Assembly (NCBI GenBank): GCA_963762425.1 | Contig: CAVXKY010000004.1 | Location: 434,001 to 498,000 of the forward strand | Reading direction: 5' to 3' | Source: REEB95 sp963762425 | GTDB lineage: Bacteria > Pseudomonadota > Alphaproteobacteria > ATCC43930 > CGMCC-115725 | DNA: 64,000 bases | In this document: one piece after another, positions 39,322 through 48,244 of the stretch | Position numbering within the stretch: position 1 is the stretch's first letter | Layout of the letters: each line of letters opens with the position of its first letter | Position numbers and translations under genes: made by a program | The notes under the pieces: model-generated | Seen by the model: the letters and a program-made list of their open reading frames with translations, nothing else | Database searches by the model: none | Told to the model about the DNA's origin: nothing

Positions 39322-39780
39322 ATGGCCGACAAGGTCAAATTCGAGCTGGTCTCGCCGGAAAAGCTGTTGCTCTCCGAGGAGGTCGCCATGGTGGTGGTGC
39401 CGGGCACCGAGGGCAATTTCGGCGTGCTGCCGGGCCACGCGCTGCTCATCTCCACGGTGCGGCCGGGCATCATCGATGTCTACGGCTCGGATCAGCGCGC
39501 GGTGACGCAACGCCTGTTCGTCTCGGGGGGATTTGCCGAGGTTTCGCCCGAGCGCTGCACCGTGCTGGCCGACGAAGCCATGCCGGTCAAGGATATCGAT
39601 CGCGCCGCGGTCGAGGGCGTGGCCAAGGCCCTCGAAGGCGAGGTGGCGGGGTTGAAGGACGAAGTTGCCCGGGCCGCGGCCGAGGAAAAGTCCGAGCTGC
39701 TCGCCCGCCTCCGGGCATCGGAGCGGCGCCTGGCCGCATCCCGCGCCAAACTCGAGGCGCTCAAGGCCCTCCCGCACTAG
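39322..39780 (+). CDS. atpC: F1 ATP synthase epsilon subunit
   Basis: 152 residues. Beta-sandwich start KFELVSPEKLLLSEEVAMV with PGTEGNFGVLPGHALLIS, then a C-terminal helical hairpin rich in Ala, Glu and Arg. Couples rotation to Fo and can inhibit hydrolysis. Last gene of the operon. Confidence 0.95.
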   Translation: MADKVKFELVSPEKLLLSEEVAMVVVPGTEGNFGVLPGHALLISTVRPGIIDVYGSDQRAVTQRLFVSGGFAEVSPERCTVLADEAMPVKDIDRAAVEGVAKALEGEVAGLKDEVARAAAEEKSELLARLRASERRLAASRAKLEALKALPH

Positions 39781-39844
39781 GCCTGTTTTCGTTTCAAGGC
39801 CGGCCTATCCCTGCGGTGCATGGTTAATTTATACTGCCGCTGCG

Positions 39845-40732
39845 ATGGATCACTGGAAACTCGCCGATATTCCCTGGAAGAGATTCGAGCCCGGCAAGGT
39901 CGATCCCGAGTTCGTGCGACTCGTCAAGGCGGCAAGCCTGGTCGAGCACAATGGCGGCGACTACAGCCAATATCTTAACAGCGTCTTCGCCGGCGACCCG
40001 GAGTTCCAGGAAGCCGCCAGGCTTTGGGGCGCGGAAGAGGTCCAGCACGGCCAGGCGCTCGGCCGCTGGGCCGAACTGGCCGATCCCGGCTTCGACCACA
40101 AGGCGGCTTGCGCGCGCTTCCGCGAGGGCTATCACGTTCCCCTGCGCCCGCAGGGCTCGGTGCGCGGCTCGCGTTCGGGCGAGCTGATCGCGCGCTGCAT
40201 GGTCGAGACCGGCACCAGCTCCTATTACACCGCGCTGGCCGAGGCGTCGCAGGAGCCGGTGCTGAAGGAAATCTGCCGGCATATCGCCGCCGACGAACTG
40301 CGTCATTACAAGCTGTTCTATACCCACTTGAAACGCTATCTCGAGATCGAGAAGCCCAAGCTGTGGCGGCGTTTGCTGGTCGCGCTCATCCGCATCGTCG
40401 AATCCGAGGATGACGAGTTGGCTTTCGCCTATCACGTCGCCAACGAGCGCGAGGACGCGATCTATTATCGCCGCCGCGCGGTTCATGCCTATCTGCGGCG
40501 CGCCTATGCGGTCTATCGCCGTCCTCATGTCGAGCGCGGCATGGCGATGATCTTCAAGGCGGTGGGATTGAAGCCCAACGGCCGGCTCGAAAGCACCGCC
40601 GCGCGCATTGCCTGGTGGACGATGAGGCTCCGCGCCTTCGCGCTCGAACAGGGCGGGCTTATCCCAGCGCGCGGCTACCGGACAGAAAAGGCGCGAATTC
40701 CGCCAACAGGTCGCGATAGAGCGATTGCTTGA
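39845..40732 (+). CDS. ferritin-like diiron-domain protein
   Basis: 295 residues. The four-helix diiron pattern is visible: Glu in AASLVEHNG, GAEEVQHGQAL (ExxH), MVETGTSSYYTAL (Glu), and AADELRHYKLFY (ExxH). The C-terminal ~120 residues are basic and helical with no known domain. Members of this group are annotated only as ferritin-like proteins. The last 74 nt overlap the convergent rppH, so the true C-terminus could be shorter if another indel is present. Confidence 0.75.
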   Translation: MDHWKLADIPWKRFEPGKVDPEFVRLVKAASLVEHNGGDYSQYLNSVFAGDPEFQEAARLWGAEEVQHGQALGRWAELADPGFDHKAACARFREGYHVPLRPQGSVRGSRSGELIARCMVETGTSSYYTALAEASQEPVLKEICRHIAADELRHYKLFYTHLKRYLEIEKPKLWRRLLVALIRIVESEDDELAFAYHVANEREDAIYYRRRAVHAYLRRAYAVYRRPHVERGMAMIFKAVGLKPNGRLESTAARIAWWTMRLRAFALEQGGLIPARGYRTEKARIPPTGRDRAIA

Positions 40733-41147
40733 AGTCGACCGCGAGGCGCGGCAATTCGCGCGCCTCGACCCATTTCCAGGCGTCGAATTCCGGCGTATGC
40801 GCGGCGAGGTCGATGTCGTCCTCGCTGCCGGTGAAGCGCATGGCAAACCATTTCTGCGCCTGGCCCTTGAAACGCCCGCCCCACAGGGTCTTCTGTAATT
40901 CCGGCGGAAAATCATAGACGTGCCAATTGACGCTCTCGGCCAGAAGCAGCGCCTGGTTGGTGCCGATCTCCTCCTTCAATTCCCGCCGCGCCGCCTCGAG
41001 CGGTTTCTCGCCCTTGTCGATCCCGCCTTGCGGCATCTGCCAAGCGTCGCTTGTGCCGATGCGCCGGGCGACGAAGACAAGCCCGCTTCTGTCGAGCAAC
41101 ATCACCCCGGTGCCGGTCCGGTAACCGGCCGGCGGGCCGTCCCTCAC
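40659..41147 (-). CDS. rppH: RNA pyrophosphohydrolase
   Basis: 162 residues. Nudix box GGIDKGEKPLEAARRELKEE followed by IG, and the RppH pattern YRTGTGVMLLDRSGLVFVARR with WQMPQGG. Removes pyrophosphate from the 5' end of mRNA to start decay. Last gene of the long reverse operon; its ATG overlaps the ctpA stop (ATGA). Confidence 0.93.
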   Translation of the reverse strand: MRDGPPAGYRTGTGVMLLDRSGLVFVARRIGTSDAWQMPQGGIDKGEKPLEAARRELKEEIGTNQALLLAESVNWHVYDFPPELQKTLWGGRFKGQAQKWFAMRFTGSEDDIDLAAHTPEFDAWKWVEARELPRLAVDFKQSLYRDLLAEFAPFLSGSRALG

Positions 41148-42496
41148 TCCGCCGCCTTGGTGGAGCCGAACAGCGTCACGCCGCGCAGCATGTCGACCGC
41201 GCGGGCGAGCTGATAGTCGTCGGTCGAGCCGAAGGTGCTGGGGTTGGAGCTGTCGGCGGGCGCGGCGTTATCGTTGTCCGATGGCTTGGCCGGTGCCGGC
41301 GGCGAATTCGCCGCGCCCGCATCGGTGTTCTTGAGCGCGCCCTTCAGATCGGCTTCGTGGGTGGTCTGGCCGGTGGCGATCTTCTCGATCTTGGCCGGCT
41401 CGACCGTGATGTCGGGCTCGATGCCCTTGGCCTGGATCGAGCGTCCCGAGGGCGTGTAATAGCGCGCCGTGGTGAGGCGGATGGCGCCGTGGCCGGGCAG
41501 CTGGATGATGGTCTGCACCGAGCCCTTGCCGAAGGAACTGGTGCCCAACAGCACGGCGCGGTGATGGTCTTGAAGCGCGCCGGCCACGATCTCCGACGCC
41601 GATGCGGACCCCCCGTTGATGAGAACGATCATGGGCAGGCCCTTGGTGAGGTCGCCGCCGGCCTTGGCGTCGAAGCGTTGCGCGTCCTCGGGATGGCGGC
41701 CGCGGGTGGAAACGATCTCGCCCTTGTCGAGGAAGTCGTTCGACACCGCGATCGCCTGGTCGAGCAGACCGCCGGGGTTGTTCCGGAGGTCGAGCACGAT
41801 GCCGGCGAGCTTGTCGCCCGCCTTGGCCTTAAGCGATTTCATCGCCGCCCGGACGCCGCTATCGGCCTGTTCGTTGAAGCTGGTGATGCGGATATAGCCG
41901 ATGTCGTTGCCGATGAGTTGCGACTTGACCGATGCGACCTTGATGATCGCCCGCTTGAGCGTGATGGTGAAGGGCTGCGTGCTGCCGCGCCGGATCACCA
42001 GCTTGATGTCGCTGTTCACCGGCCCGCGCATTTTCTCGACCGCGTCGTTGAGGCTCATGCCGGCAACCGGCTCGCCGTCGATGGCGACGATCAAATCGCC
42101 GGGTTTGATCCCGGCCTTCGCGGCGGGCGTGTCGTCGATGGGCGAGACCACCTTCACCAGCCCGTTTTCCATCGTCACCTCGATGCCCAGGCCGCCGAAT
42201 TCGCCCTGCACTTGCACCTGCATGTCGCCGTAGCTCTTGGGGTTCATGTAGCTCGAATGCGGATCGAGCGCGCTCAGCATGCCGTTGATCGCCGCTTCGA
42301 TCAGTTGCTGGTCGGTCACCGGCTCGACGTAATCGGCGCGCACGCGCTCGAACACCTCGCCAAACAGATCGAGCTGCTTGTAAGTCTCGGAATTGGCGGC
42401 GGGGACCTGGTTCTGCGGCTGGTCGGCGGCGCCGGCCTGGAGCGGGAGTAACCAGAGGAGGGTGGCGGCCAAGGCCGCTGCAACACGGGAACGCAT
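41144..42496 (-). CDS. ctpA: S41 family carboxyl-terminal processing protease
   Basis: 450 residues. Signal peptide of about 23 residues, an S41 N-terminal helical region, a PDZ domain (about 85-170, GGLGIEVTMENG through KAGIKPGDLIVAIDG), and the peptidase core with the Ser/Lys dyad: NGGSASASEIVAGAL and SFGKGSVQT. The C-terminus is Ala/Pro/Ser rich. Acts in the periplasm on C-terminal protein ends. ATG shares one base with the upstream gene's stop (TAATG). Confidence 0.93.
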   Translation of the reverse strand: MRSRVAAALAATLLWLLPLQAGAADQPQNQVPAANSETYKQLDLFGEVFERVRADYVEPVTDQQLIEAAINGMLSALDPHSSYMNPKSYGDMQVQVQGEFGGLGIEVTMENGLVKVVSPIDDTPAAKAGIKPGDLIVAIDGEPVAGMSLNDAVEKMRGPVNSDIKLVIRRGSTQPFTITLKRAIIKVASVKSQLIGNDIGYIRITSFNEQADSGVRAAMKSLKAKAGDKLAGIVLDLRNNPGGLLDQAIAVSNDFLDKGEIVSTRGRHPEDAQRFDAKAGGDLTKGLPMIVLINGGSASASEIVAGALQDHHRAVLLGTSSFGKGSVQTIIQLPGHGAIRLTTARYYTPSGRSIQAKGIEPDITVEPAKIEKIATGQTTHEADLKGALKNTDAGAANSPPAPAKPSDNDNAAPADSSNPSTFGSTDDYQLARAVDMLRGVTLFGSTKAAE

Positions 42497-43758
42497 TATC
42501 CATTTACCTTTTCATCGCGGATTGCCAGCCACGGCAACGGGTTGATCGGTTGGCCGTCGTGTCGAAGCTCGAGATAGAGGCGGGGTTTTTGACTGCCTTG
42601 AGACATGACACCCACCGGCTCGCCGGCTACCAGCCACTGACCGACGCTTGCATCGACCCGGTCGAGGCCCGCCAGAAGCGAATGATACCCGTCGCCATGA
42701 CCTATGATCAATATTTGCCCGTAACCCTTGAACGGTCCGGCGAACAGCACCTTGCCGTCGAACGGGGCCACCACTTGCGCGCCGGAGCGGGTTTCGAAGG
42801 TCAGGCCCTTGCTGGGGGCGGCTCCCGCTTGCATGACATCGCCGAAATGTACGACCAGGATTCCGCTCGCCGGCGCCGCCATATGCCCCATGGCCTGGGA
42901 AATGGGCCTTATGTCGCGCGGCCGCGTCGGGTCCGGGGTCGCGGGCGGCGGGGCATTCATCGCCAAGTTTTGGGCCGGGGTTTCGCCGGCCTGCGGGCGC
43001 GAAGCCGCGCGGGCGGCCTGCGCGTCGCGCGCCGCGCGCTCATCTTCGAGGCGGGCGATCAAATCTTTGAGATCGCTTGCCTTGGCGGCCAAGGCGGCCT
43101 GGCGCTTGCCGCTTTCCGCCGCGCCCTGGCGGGTTTGGGCGAGCAGCGCCTGCTTCTGGGCGATCAGGCCGGAGATCTGATTCTGCTCGCGCGCCAGCCC
43201 CGCGCGCTCGGCGCGCGCGCGCCCCTCGGTGGACGATATCTCGGCGCGCAACGCCCGGAGCGAGGATATCTGGGAGCCCAGGTCGCGGGCGCGCTGCTCG
43301 AGCGGCGGCAAGGCGCGGCCCATCAGGATTCCGCCCCGGACCGAATTGACCGGCGTGTCGGGCGAGAAGGCCAGCGCTTCGGGCGGATCGCGGGCCAGCA
43401 GCGCCAGCGCCATCAGCAGCCTTGCCTCGTCGGCGCGGCGTTGCTCGAGTTCGCGCGCCTTGCGTTTTTCATCGGCGCCGAGCAAGGCCAGCCGCGCGTC
43501 AAGCCCGTCGAGAACGGCCTCGTGCGCCTGCGCCGCCGCCGCCGCCTTGACCTCGCTGTCGCGCAGCGTTTGCAGCTCGGAGGCCAGCGCGTCGGCCTGT
43601 TTGGCCAATTCCTGTTGCTTCTGGCGGCTCTGCTCGAGCTGCTTTTCGACGTCCTGCAGTTTCTTCTGCGGCGAATCCTGGGCAAACGCTTGCGGCAGGA
43701 AGAGCAGCCCCGCCAGCAGCAGGACGGGGAATGTCAGGCGAAGTTCAGGCCGAGGCAC
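42496..43758 (-). CDS. EnvC-like murein hydrolase activator
   Basis: 420 residues. Signal peptide (about 1-26, ending FAQ), two long coiled coils (about 30-115 and 155-245), and a C-terminal LytM/M23 domain. In the LytM domain the zinc-binding His/Asp of active enzymes is replaced (GLTFETRSGAQV), as in EnvC, so it should activate amidases rather than cut peptidoglycan. Its start overlaps the gpmI end by 14 nt. Confidence 0.9.
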   Translation of the reverse strand: MPRPELRLTFPVLLLAGLLFLPQAFAQDSPQKKLQDVEKQLEQSRQKQQELAKQADALASELQTLRDSEVKAAAAAQAHEAVLDGLDARLALLGADEKRKARELEQRRADEARLLMALALLARDPPEALAFSPDTPVNSVRGGILMGRALPPLEQRARDLGSQISSLRALRAEISSTEGRARAERAGLAREQNQISGLIAQKQALLAQTRQGAAESGKRQAALAAKASDLKDLIARLEDERAARDAQAARAASRPQAGETPAQNLAMNAPPPATPDPTRPRDIRPISQAMGHMAAPASGILVVHFGDVMQAGAAPSKGLTFETRSGAQVVAPFDGKVLFAGPFKGYGQILIIGHGDGYHSLLAGLDRVDASVGQWLVAGEPVGVMSQGSQKPRLYLELRHDGQPINPLPWLAIRDEKVNG

Positions 43759-45304
43759 GCGCTGCGGCGCGGAGCAGGGCCTGCCCAGTCATGGCCTGGG
43801 GCTGTGGCAGTCCCAGCAGCGCCAAAAGCGTCGGCGCGATGTCGGCGAGCTTGCCGTCGCGCAAGCCGGTTATGCCGGCGGGCGGGTTGACCAGCAGCAG
43901 CGGCACCGGATTGGTGGTGTGCGCGGTGTGCGGCTGGCCGGTTTTGGGATCGCGCATCATCTCGGCATTGCCGTGATCGGCGGTGATGAGCAGGCAGCCG
44001 CCGGCGTGGGTCACCGCCTCCGCCAGCCGCCCCAGGCAGGCATCGACCGTCTCCACCGCCTTGACCGTGGCGGCGAGGTCGCCGGTATGCCCGACCATGT
44101 CGGCATTGGCGTAATTGACCACGATGACGTCGAAGCTTCCCCGGCCGATCGCCTCGACCAGCCGGTCGGTCACCTCGATGGCCGACATTTCGGGCTTCAA
44201 ATCGTAAGTGGCCACCTTGGGCGAGGGAACGAGAATCCGGCTTTCGCCCGGAAATTCCGCCTCGCGCCCGCCGTTGAAGAAGAAGGTGACGTGCGCGTAT
44301 TTCTCGGTCTCGGCGATGCGCAGCTGTTTCAATCCCGCCCGCGCAATTACCTCCCCGAAGGTGTCGGCGAGATCCTCGGGCGGGAACAGCGTCTTGAGAA
44401 AGGGATTGAGCGCGTCCGAATACTCGGTCAATCCCAGCGATGCCGCGAATTTCACCACGCGCGGGCGTTGGAAGCCCGGGAATTTCGGGTCCAGCAAGGA
44501 GGCCAAGAGTTGGCGCACGCGGTCGGCGCGGAAATTGGCGCAAACCAGGCCGTCGCCGTCCTTCATCCCGGCGTAATTTCCGATGATGGTGGGCAGGACG
44601 AATTCGTCGCTCTTGCCTTGGGTGTAGGATTGCTCGATGGCACCCTTGGCGCTGGCCGCCTTCTCGCCTTCGGCGTCGACCAGGCAGCGATAGGCTTTTT
44701 CCAGGCGATCCCAGCGTTTGTCGCGGTCCATGGCGTAATAACGGCCGCTGATGGAGGCGATCGTGACGCCCTGGATGCCCTTGATCGCGGCCTCGAACGC
44801 GGCGAGGCACGACAAGGCGCTCTTGGGCGGGGTGTCGCGGCCGTCGAGGAAGGCATGGACCTTGACCGCGATCCCGCCTTCCGCCAGCAGCCTGGCCAGC
44901 GCCGCGATATGCGCCTGGTGCGAATGGACGCCGCCCGGCGACATCAGGCCCATAAGATGAGCCGCGCCGCCGCTCTGCTTCAGGCGGGCGATGAAATCCT
45001 TGAGCGCGGGGTTCTCGGCCAATTCGCCCGATTGGATCGCCGCGTCGATGCGCGGCAGATCCTGCATCACCACGCGGCCGGCGCCGATATTGGTGTGGCC
45101 GACCTCGGAATTGCCCATCTGCTTGTCCGGCAAGCCGACGAAATGCTCGCTCGCCTGCATGTGCGAATGCGGCGACTGGGCCAAAAACCGGTCCCAGTTC
45201 GGCGTCTTGGCGGCGAGGATGGCGTTGTCGGCGGCGTCTTCATGCTCGCCCCAGCCGTCGAGAATGCAGAGCACGACCGGGCGCGGGCGATTCGGGCTTT
45301 TCAT
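43745..45304 (-). CDS. gpmI: 2,3-bisphosphoglycerate-independent phosphoglycerate mutase
   Basis: 519 residues. Metal-binding VVLCILDGWG, the phosphoserine region PDKQMGNSEVGHTNIGAG, VHAFLDGRDTPPKS, and the second metal set in ITADHGNAEMM and HTAHTTNPVP. Converts 3- to 2-phosphoglycerate. ATG 45304 gives the standard N-terminus. Confidence 0.96.
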   Translation of the reverse strand: MKSPNRPRPVVLCILDGWGEHEDAADNAILAAKTPNWDRFLAQSPHSHMQASEHFVGLPDKQMGNSEVGHTNIGAGRVVMQDLPRIDAAIQSGELAENPALKDFIARLKQSGGAAHLMGLMSPGGVHSHQAHIAALARLLAEGGIAVKVHAFLDGRDTPPKSALSCLAAFEAAIKGIQGVTIASISGRYYAMDRDKRWDRLEKAYRCLVDAEGEKAASAKGAIEQSYTQGKSDEFVLPTIIGNYAGMKDGDGLVCANFRADRVRQLLASLLDPKFPGFQRPRVVKFAASLGLTEYSDALNPFLKTLFPPEDLADTFGEVIARAGLKQLRIAETEKYAHVTFFFNGGREAEFPGESRILVPSPKVATYDLKPEMSAIEVTDRLVEAIGRGSFDVIVVNYANADMVGHTGDLAATVKAVETVDACLGRLAEAVTHAGGCLLITADHGNAEMMRDPKTGQPHTAHTTNPVPLLLVNPPAGITGLRDGKLADIAPTLLALLGLPQPQAMTGQALLRAAARASA

Positions 45305-45354
45305 GGGGTTTATATAAAGGATGGGCCGCGCGAAGGGTAGGGGGCGCCGCCGCG

Positions 45355-45813
45355 TCATTCCCTGTGATAAGGGTGGCCCGCGAGCAGGGTTTCGGCGCGG
45401 TAGATTTGCTCCAGCAGCATGCCGCGCGCCAGGAAATGCGGCCAGGTGGCGGGCCCCAAGGACAGCACCAGCGCGGCCTCGCGCTTGACGCTTTCGCTCA
45501 GTCCCTCGGCGCCGCCGATGAGAAAGGCCAGATCGCGCGCGCCGCCGTCGCGCCATCGGCCGAGCAGCCGGGAAAATTCCAGGCTCGTCAACGCCTTGCC
45601 GCGCTCGTCCAGCGCCACCAGCACCGCGTTTTTCGGGCAGGATTCGAGCAGCAAGGCGCCCTCGTGTTCCCTCAATTCAGGCGGCGGGAGCTTGCGTTTG
45701 GCGGCGATTTCGCGGATTTCCAGTGGCCAGCCTATACGTCCGGCATAGTATTGCTCGAGGTTTTTCAGAGGTCCCGCCTTGAGTTTACCCACGGCGACGA
45801 GGTGGATACGCAA
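45355..45813 (-). CDS. rlmH: 23S rRNA (pseudouridine1915-N3)-methyltransferase
   Basis: 152 residues, a SPOUT methyltransferase. MRIHLVAVGKLK at the start, FLIGGAEGLSESV (SAM-binding knot) and the C-terminal LLEQIYRAETLLAGHPYH are diagnostic. Modifies helix 69 of 23S rRNA. Follows rsfS by 6 nt, the usual pairing. Confidence 0.96.
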   Translation of the reverse strand: MRIHLVAVGKLKAGPLKNLEQYYAGRIGWPLEIREIAAKRKLPPPELREHEGALLLESCPKNAVLVALDERGKALTSLEFSRLLGRWRDGGARDLAFLIGGAEGLSESVKREAALVLSLGPATWPHFLARGMLLEQIYRAETLLAGHPYHRE

Positions 45814-45819
45814 GAAACC

Positions 45820-46161
45820 TCAGCGTCCCGAGGCGACAGGATCGGCGAAATCCTCGCCCCACATCTTCTCGAGGTTGTAGCGCGTGCGACTCTCGGGCCG
45901 GAAGAGATGAACCACGATATCGCCGAGGTCGATCAGCACCCAATCGCTGTGCGGCAGCCCCTCGACCGAGGCGCGGCGCGGCCCAAACGCCCCGAACGCC
46001 TCGATCAGCCTTTCGGCCAGCGCCGCGATCTGGCGCTGCGAGCGCCCGCTGGCGATCAGCATGTAATCGGCGATGCTCGACTTGCCGCGCAGATCGATCA
46101 CCACCGGTGCCTCGGCCTGGCCGTCCGCGAGCGCGGTTTCGATCAGCTTCAGCAGCGCCAC
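45820..46161 (-). CDS. rsfS: ribosome silencing factor
   Basis: 113 residues. VVIDLRGKSSIADYMLIASG and DWVLIDLGDIVVHLF are the RsfS/Iojap signatures. Binds L14 and prevents subunit joining under starvation. The start is taken as GTG 46161; the frame is open further upstream but basic and without similarity. Confidence 0.93.
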   Translation of the reverse strand: MALLKLIETALADGQAEAPVVIDLRGKSSIADYMLIASGRSQRQIAALAERLIEAFGAFGPRRASVEGLPHSDWVLIDLGDIVVHLFRPESRTRYNLEKMWGEDFADPVASGR

Positions 46162-46256
46162 GACCGGGCCGGAATCCGGCTTTGGCCGCGTGAACTGTTT
46201 CGGTTTTACAGGATGAGGTTTCTTGGCTTTGACGGATTTGCTGCGCGGTATGGCGG

Positions 46257-46967
46257 TTACCCTTTCTTTTTCCGATTCGTTTTCTGGGACTTCTTACGCG
46301 GGGATTTGGCCGGTTTCTTTGCCGTTTCCTGACGCTTTTGTTTCGGCGGTATCCGGGACGCGGGCTTCTTGCTGGTGACGCGCAGCTCGGTGGCCGAACT
46401 CGAATCGTATTTGGCCCAGAGGAAAACCCAGGCGGGCGGCTTCATCCGCGCCAGGCCGCGCGCGGCGCTGGCGTCGAGACGCGCATGGGCGAAGCGGTTG
46501 GCGGCGAGTTCGGCCAGCGCCGCGCGGCAATAGCCCGGCCGCGCCAGCACGGCGATCGGCACAAGCGCGTAGATCTCGCGCCACTGCTTCCAATGCCTGA
46601 TCTGCGCCAGATTATCGGCTCCCATCAGCCAGACGAACCGCGTGCGCGGGAAAACGGCGCCGAGCGCCTCGAGCGTGTCGATGGTGTAATGCGTGCCCAG
46701 CCGGTTTTCGATGTCGAGCACGCGGATGCGCGGATGATGCGCGAAAGCCGAAGCATCCCTGAGCCGCGCCGCAAAGGGCGCCATGCCCTTGACCGGCTTC
46801 AACGGGTTCTGCTCGGCCACCAGCCACCACACCTCGTCGAGCTTGAGGCGTTTCAGCGCCTCGATGCTGACATGGCGGTGGCCCTCATGGGCGGGGTTGA
46901 AGGAGCCGCCCAACAGGCCGACATAGCGGGACGGCGGCCGGCCGATGCGGAGCGCGCGTGGGTTCAG
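46257..46967 (-). CDS. nadD: nicotinate-nucleotide adenylyltransferase
   Basis: About 236 residues. VGLLGGSFNPAHEGHRHVS contains the nucleotidyltransferase GGSFNP and the HxxH motif; WLMGADNLAQIRHW is the second NadD motif and SSSATELR the C-terminal SxTxxR equivalent. Adds AMP to nicotinate mononucleotide. No ATG or GTG is suitably placed: CTG 46967, overlapping the proA stop, is the best guess. The last ~40 residues are a Lys-rich tail not usual in the family. Confidence 0.88.
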   Translation of the reverse strand: MNPRALRIGRPPSRYVGLLGGSFNPAHEGHRHVSIEALKRLKLDEVWWLVAEQNPLKPVKGMAPFAARLRDASAFAHHPRIRVLDIENRLGTHYTIDTLEALGAVFPRTRFVWLMGADNLAQIRHWKQWREIYALVPIAVLARPGYCRAALAELAANRFAHARLDASAARGLARMKPPAWVFLWAKYDSSSATELRVTSKKPASRIPPKQKRQETAKKPAKSPRKKSQKTNRKKKG

Positions 46968-48244
46968 GGGCGCACCTGGCCGTCGCCGCGCACGACATAT
47001 TTGAAGCTGGTGAGCTGTTCGGCGCCGACCGGCCCGCGCGGCGGCAGCCTGCCGGTGGAGATGCCGATCTCGGCGCCCATGCCGAACTCGCCGCCGTCGG
47101 CGAACTGGGTCGAGGCGTTTAGCAGCACGATGGCGCTGTCGACCTGATCGAGAAACTTCTCGGCGGCGGCCTTGTCTTCGGTCACGATCGCGTCGGTGTG
47201 GTGCGAGCCGTAATGGTTGATGTGGCGGATGGCCTCGTCCAGCCCATCCACCACCTTCACCGCCAGGATGGCGTCGAGATATTCGGTGAACCAGTCCTTC
47301 TCGGATGCCGGCTTGGCCTGCCGGTCGAGCGCGCGCACGGAATCGTCGCCCCTGATCTCGCAGCCCGCCTTGTGCAAATCGGCCAGGATGGGCGGCAACA
47401 GGGTCTTGGCAACAACGCGGTCGACCAGCAAGGTCTCGGCCGCGCCGCACACGCCGGTGCGCCGCATCTTGGCGTTCAACACGATCTTGCGCGCTTTCTC
47501 CGGGTCGGCCTTGGCGCCGATATAGACGTGGCACACGCCTTCGAGATGCGCGATCACCGGCAGACGGCTTTCGCGCTGCACCCGCTCGATCAGCGAGCGC
47601 CCGCCGCGCGGCACGATCACGTCGATCTGGTCGCTGGTGAGCATCATGCCCACGGCGGCGCGGTCGGTGGTGGGCACCAGCTGCACCGCCGCCTTGGGGA
47701 GGCCGGCGGCTTCGAGCCCGGCTTCGAGGCAAGCAACGATCGCCTGCGAGGAATGGAAGCTCTCCGAGCCGCCGCGCAGGATGGCGGCGTTGCCGGCGCG
47801 GATGCACAACCCCCCGGCGTCGGCCGTCACGTTGGGGCGCGATTCATAGATGATGCCGATGACCCCCAGCGGCACGCGCACGCGCGAGATCGACAGGCCG
47901 TTGGGCCGTTTCCATTCGGCCAGCACCGTGCCGACCGGGTCGGGCAGGGCGGCCACGTCTTCGAGACCCTTGGCCATGGCCTCGACGCGGCTTTCGTCCA
48001 GCATCAGCCGGTCGGTCAAGGCGGGAGACAGCTTGGCGCTTTTGGCGGCTTCGAGGTCCAGCCGGTTGGCGGCGAGGATCGCCTTGCTTTGCCGGCGGAT
48101 CGCTTCGCCCGCGTGCTTCAAGGCTTGGCTGCGCGCATCGGGCTGGGCGCGGGCGAGCGTCGCCGCCGCCGCGCGCGCGGCCTGGCACAGGCCGCGCATT
48201 TCGGCTTCGAGCCCGGCTTCCGCCTTTCTCTCCGCCACTTTCAT
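46964..48244 (-). CDS. proA: glutamate-5-semialdehyde dehydrogenase
   Basis: 426 residues. VPLGVIGIIYESRPNVT and the active-site Cys in KMRRTGVCGAAETLL are family hallmarks. Second step of proline synthesis. ATG overlaps the proB stop (ATGA at 48241-48244). Confidence 0.97.
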   Translation of the reverse strand: MKVAERKAEAGLEAEMRGLCQAARAAAATLARAQPDARSQALKHAGEAIRRQSKAILAANRLDLEAAKSAKLSPALTDRLMLDESRVEAMAKGLEDVAALPDPVGTVLAEWKRPNGLSISRVRVPLGVIGIIYESRPNVTADAGGLCIRAGNAAILRGGSESFHSSQAIVACLEAGLEAAGLPKAAVQLVPTTDRAAVGMMLTSDQIDVIVPRGGRSLIERVQRESRLPVIAHLEGVCHVYIGAKADPEKARKIVLNAKMRRTGVCGAAETLLVDRVVAKTLLPPILADLHKAGCEIRGDDSVRALDRQAKPASEKDWFTEYLDAILAVKVVDGLDEAIRHINHYGSHHTDAIVTEDKAAAEKFLDQVDSAIVLLNASTQFADGGEFGMGAEIGISTGRLPPRGPVGAEQLTSFKYVVRGDGQVRP

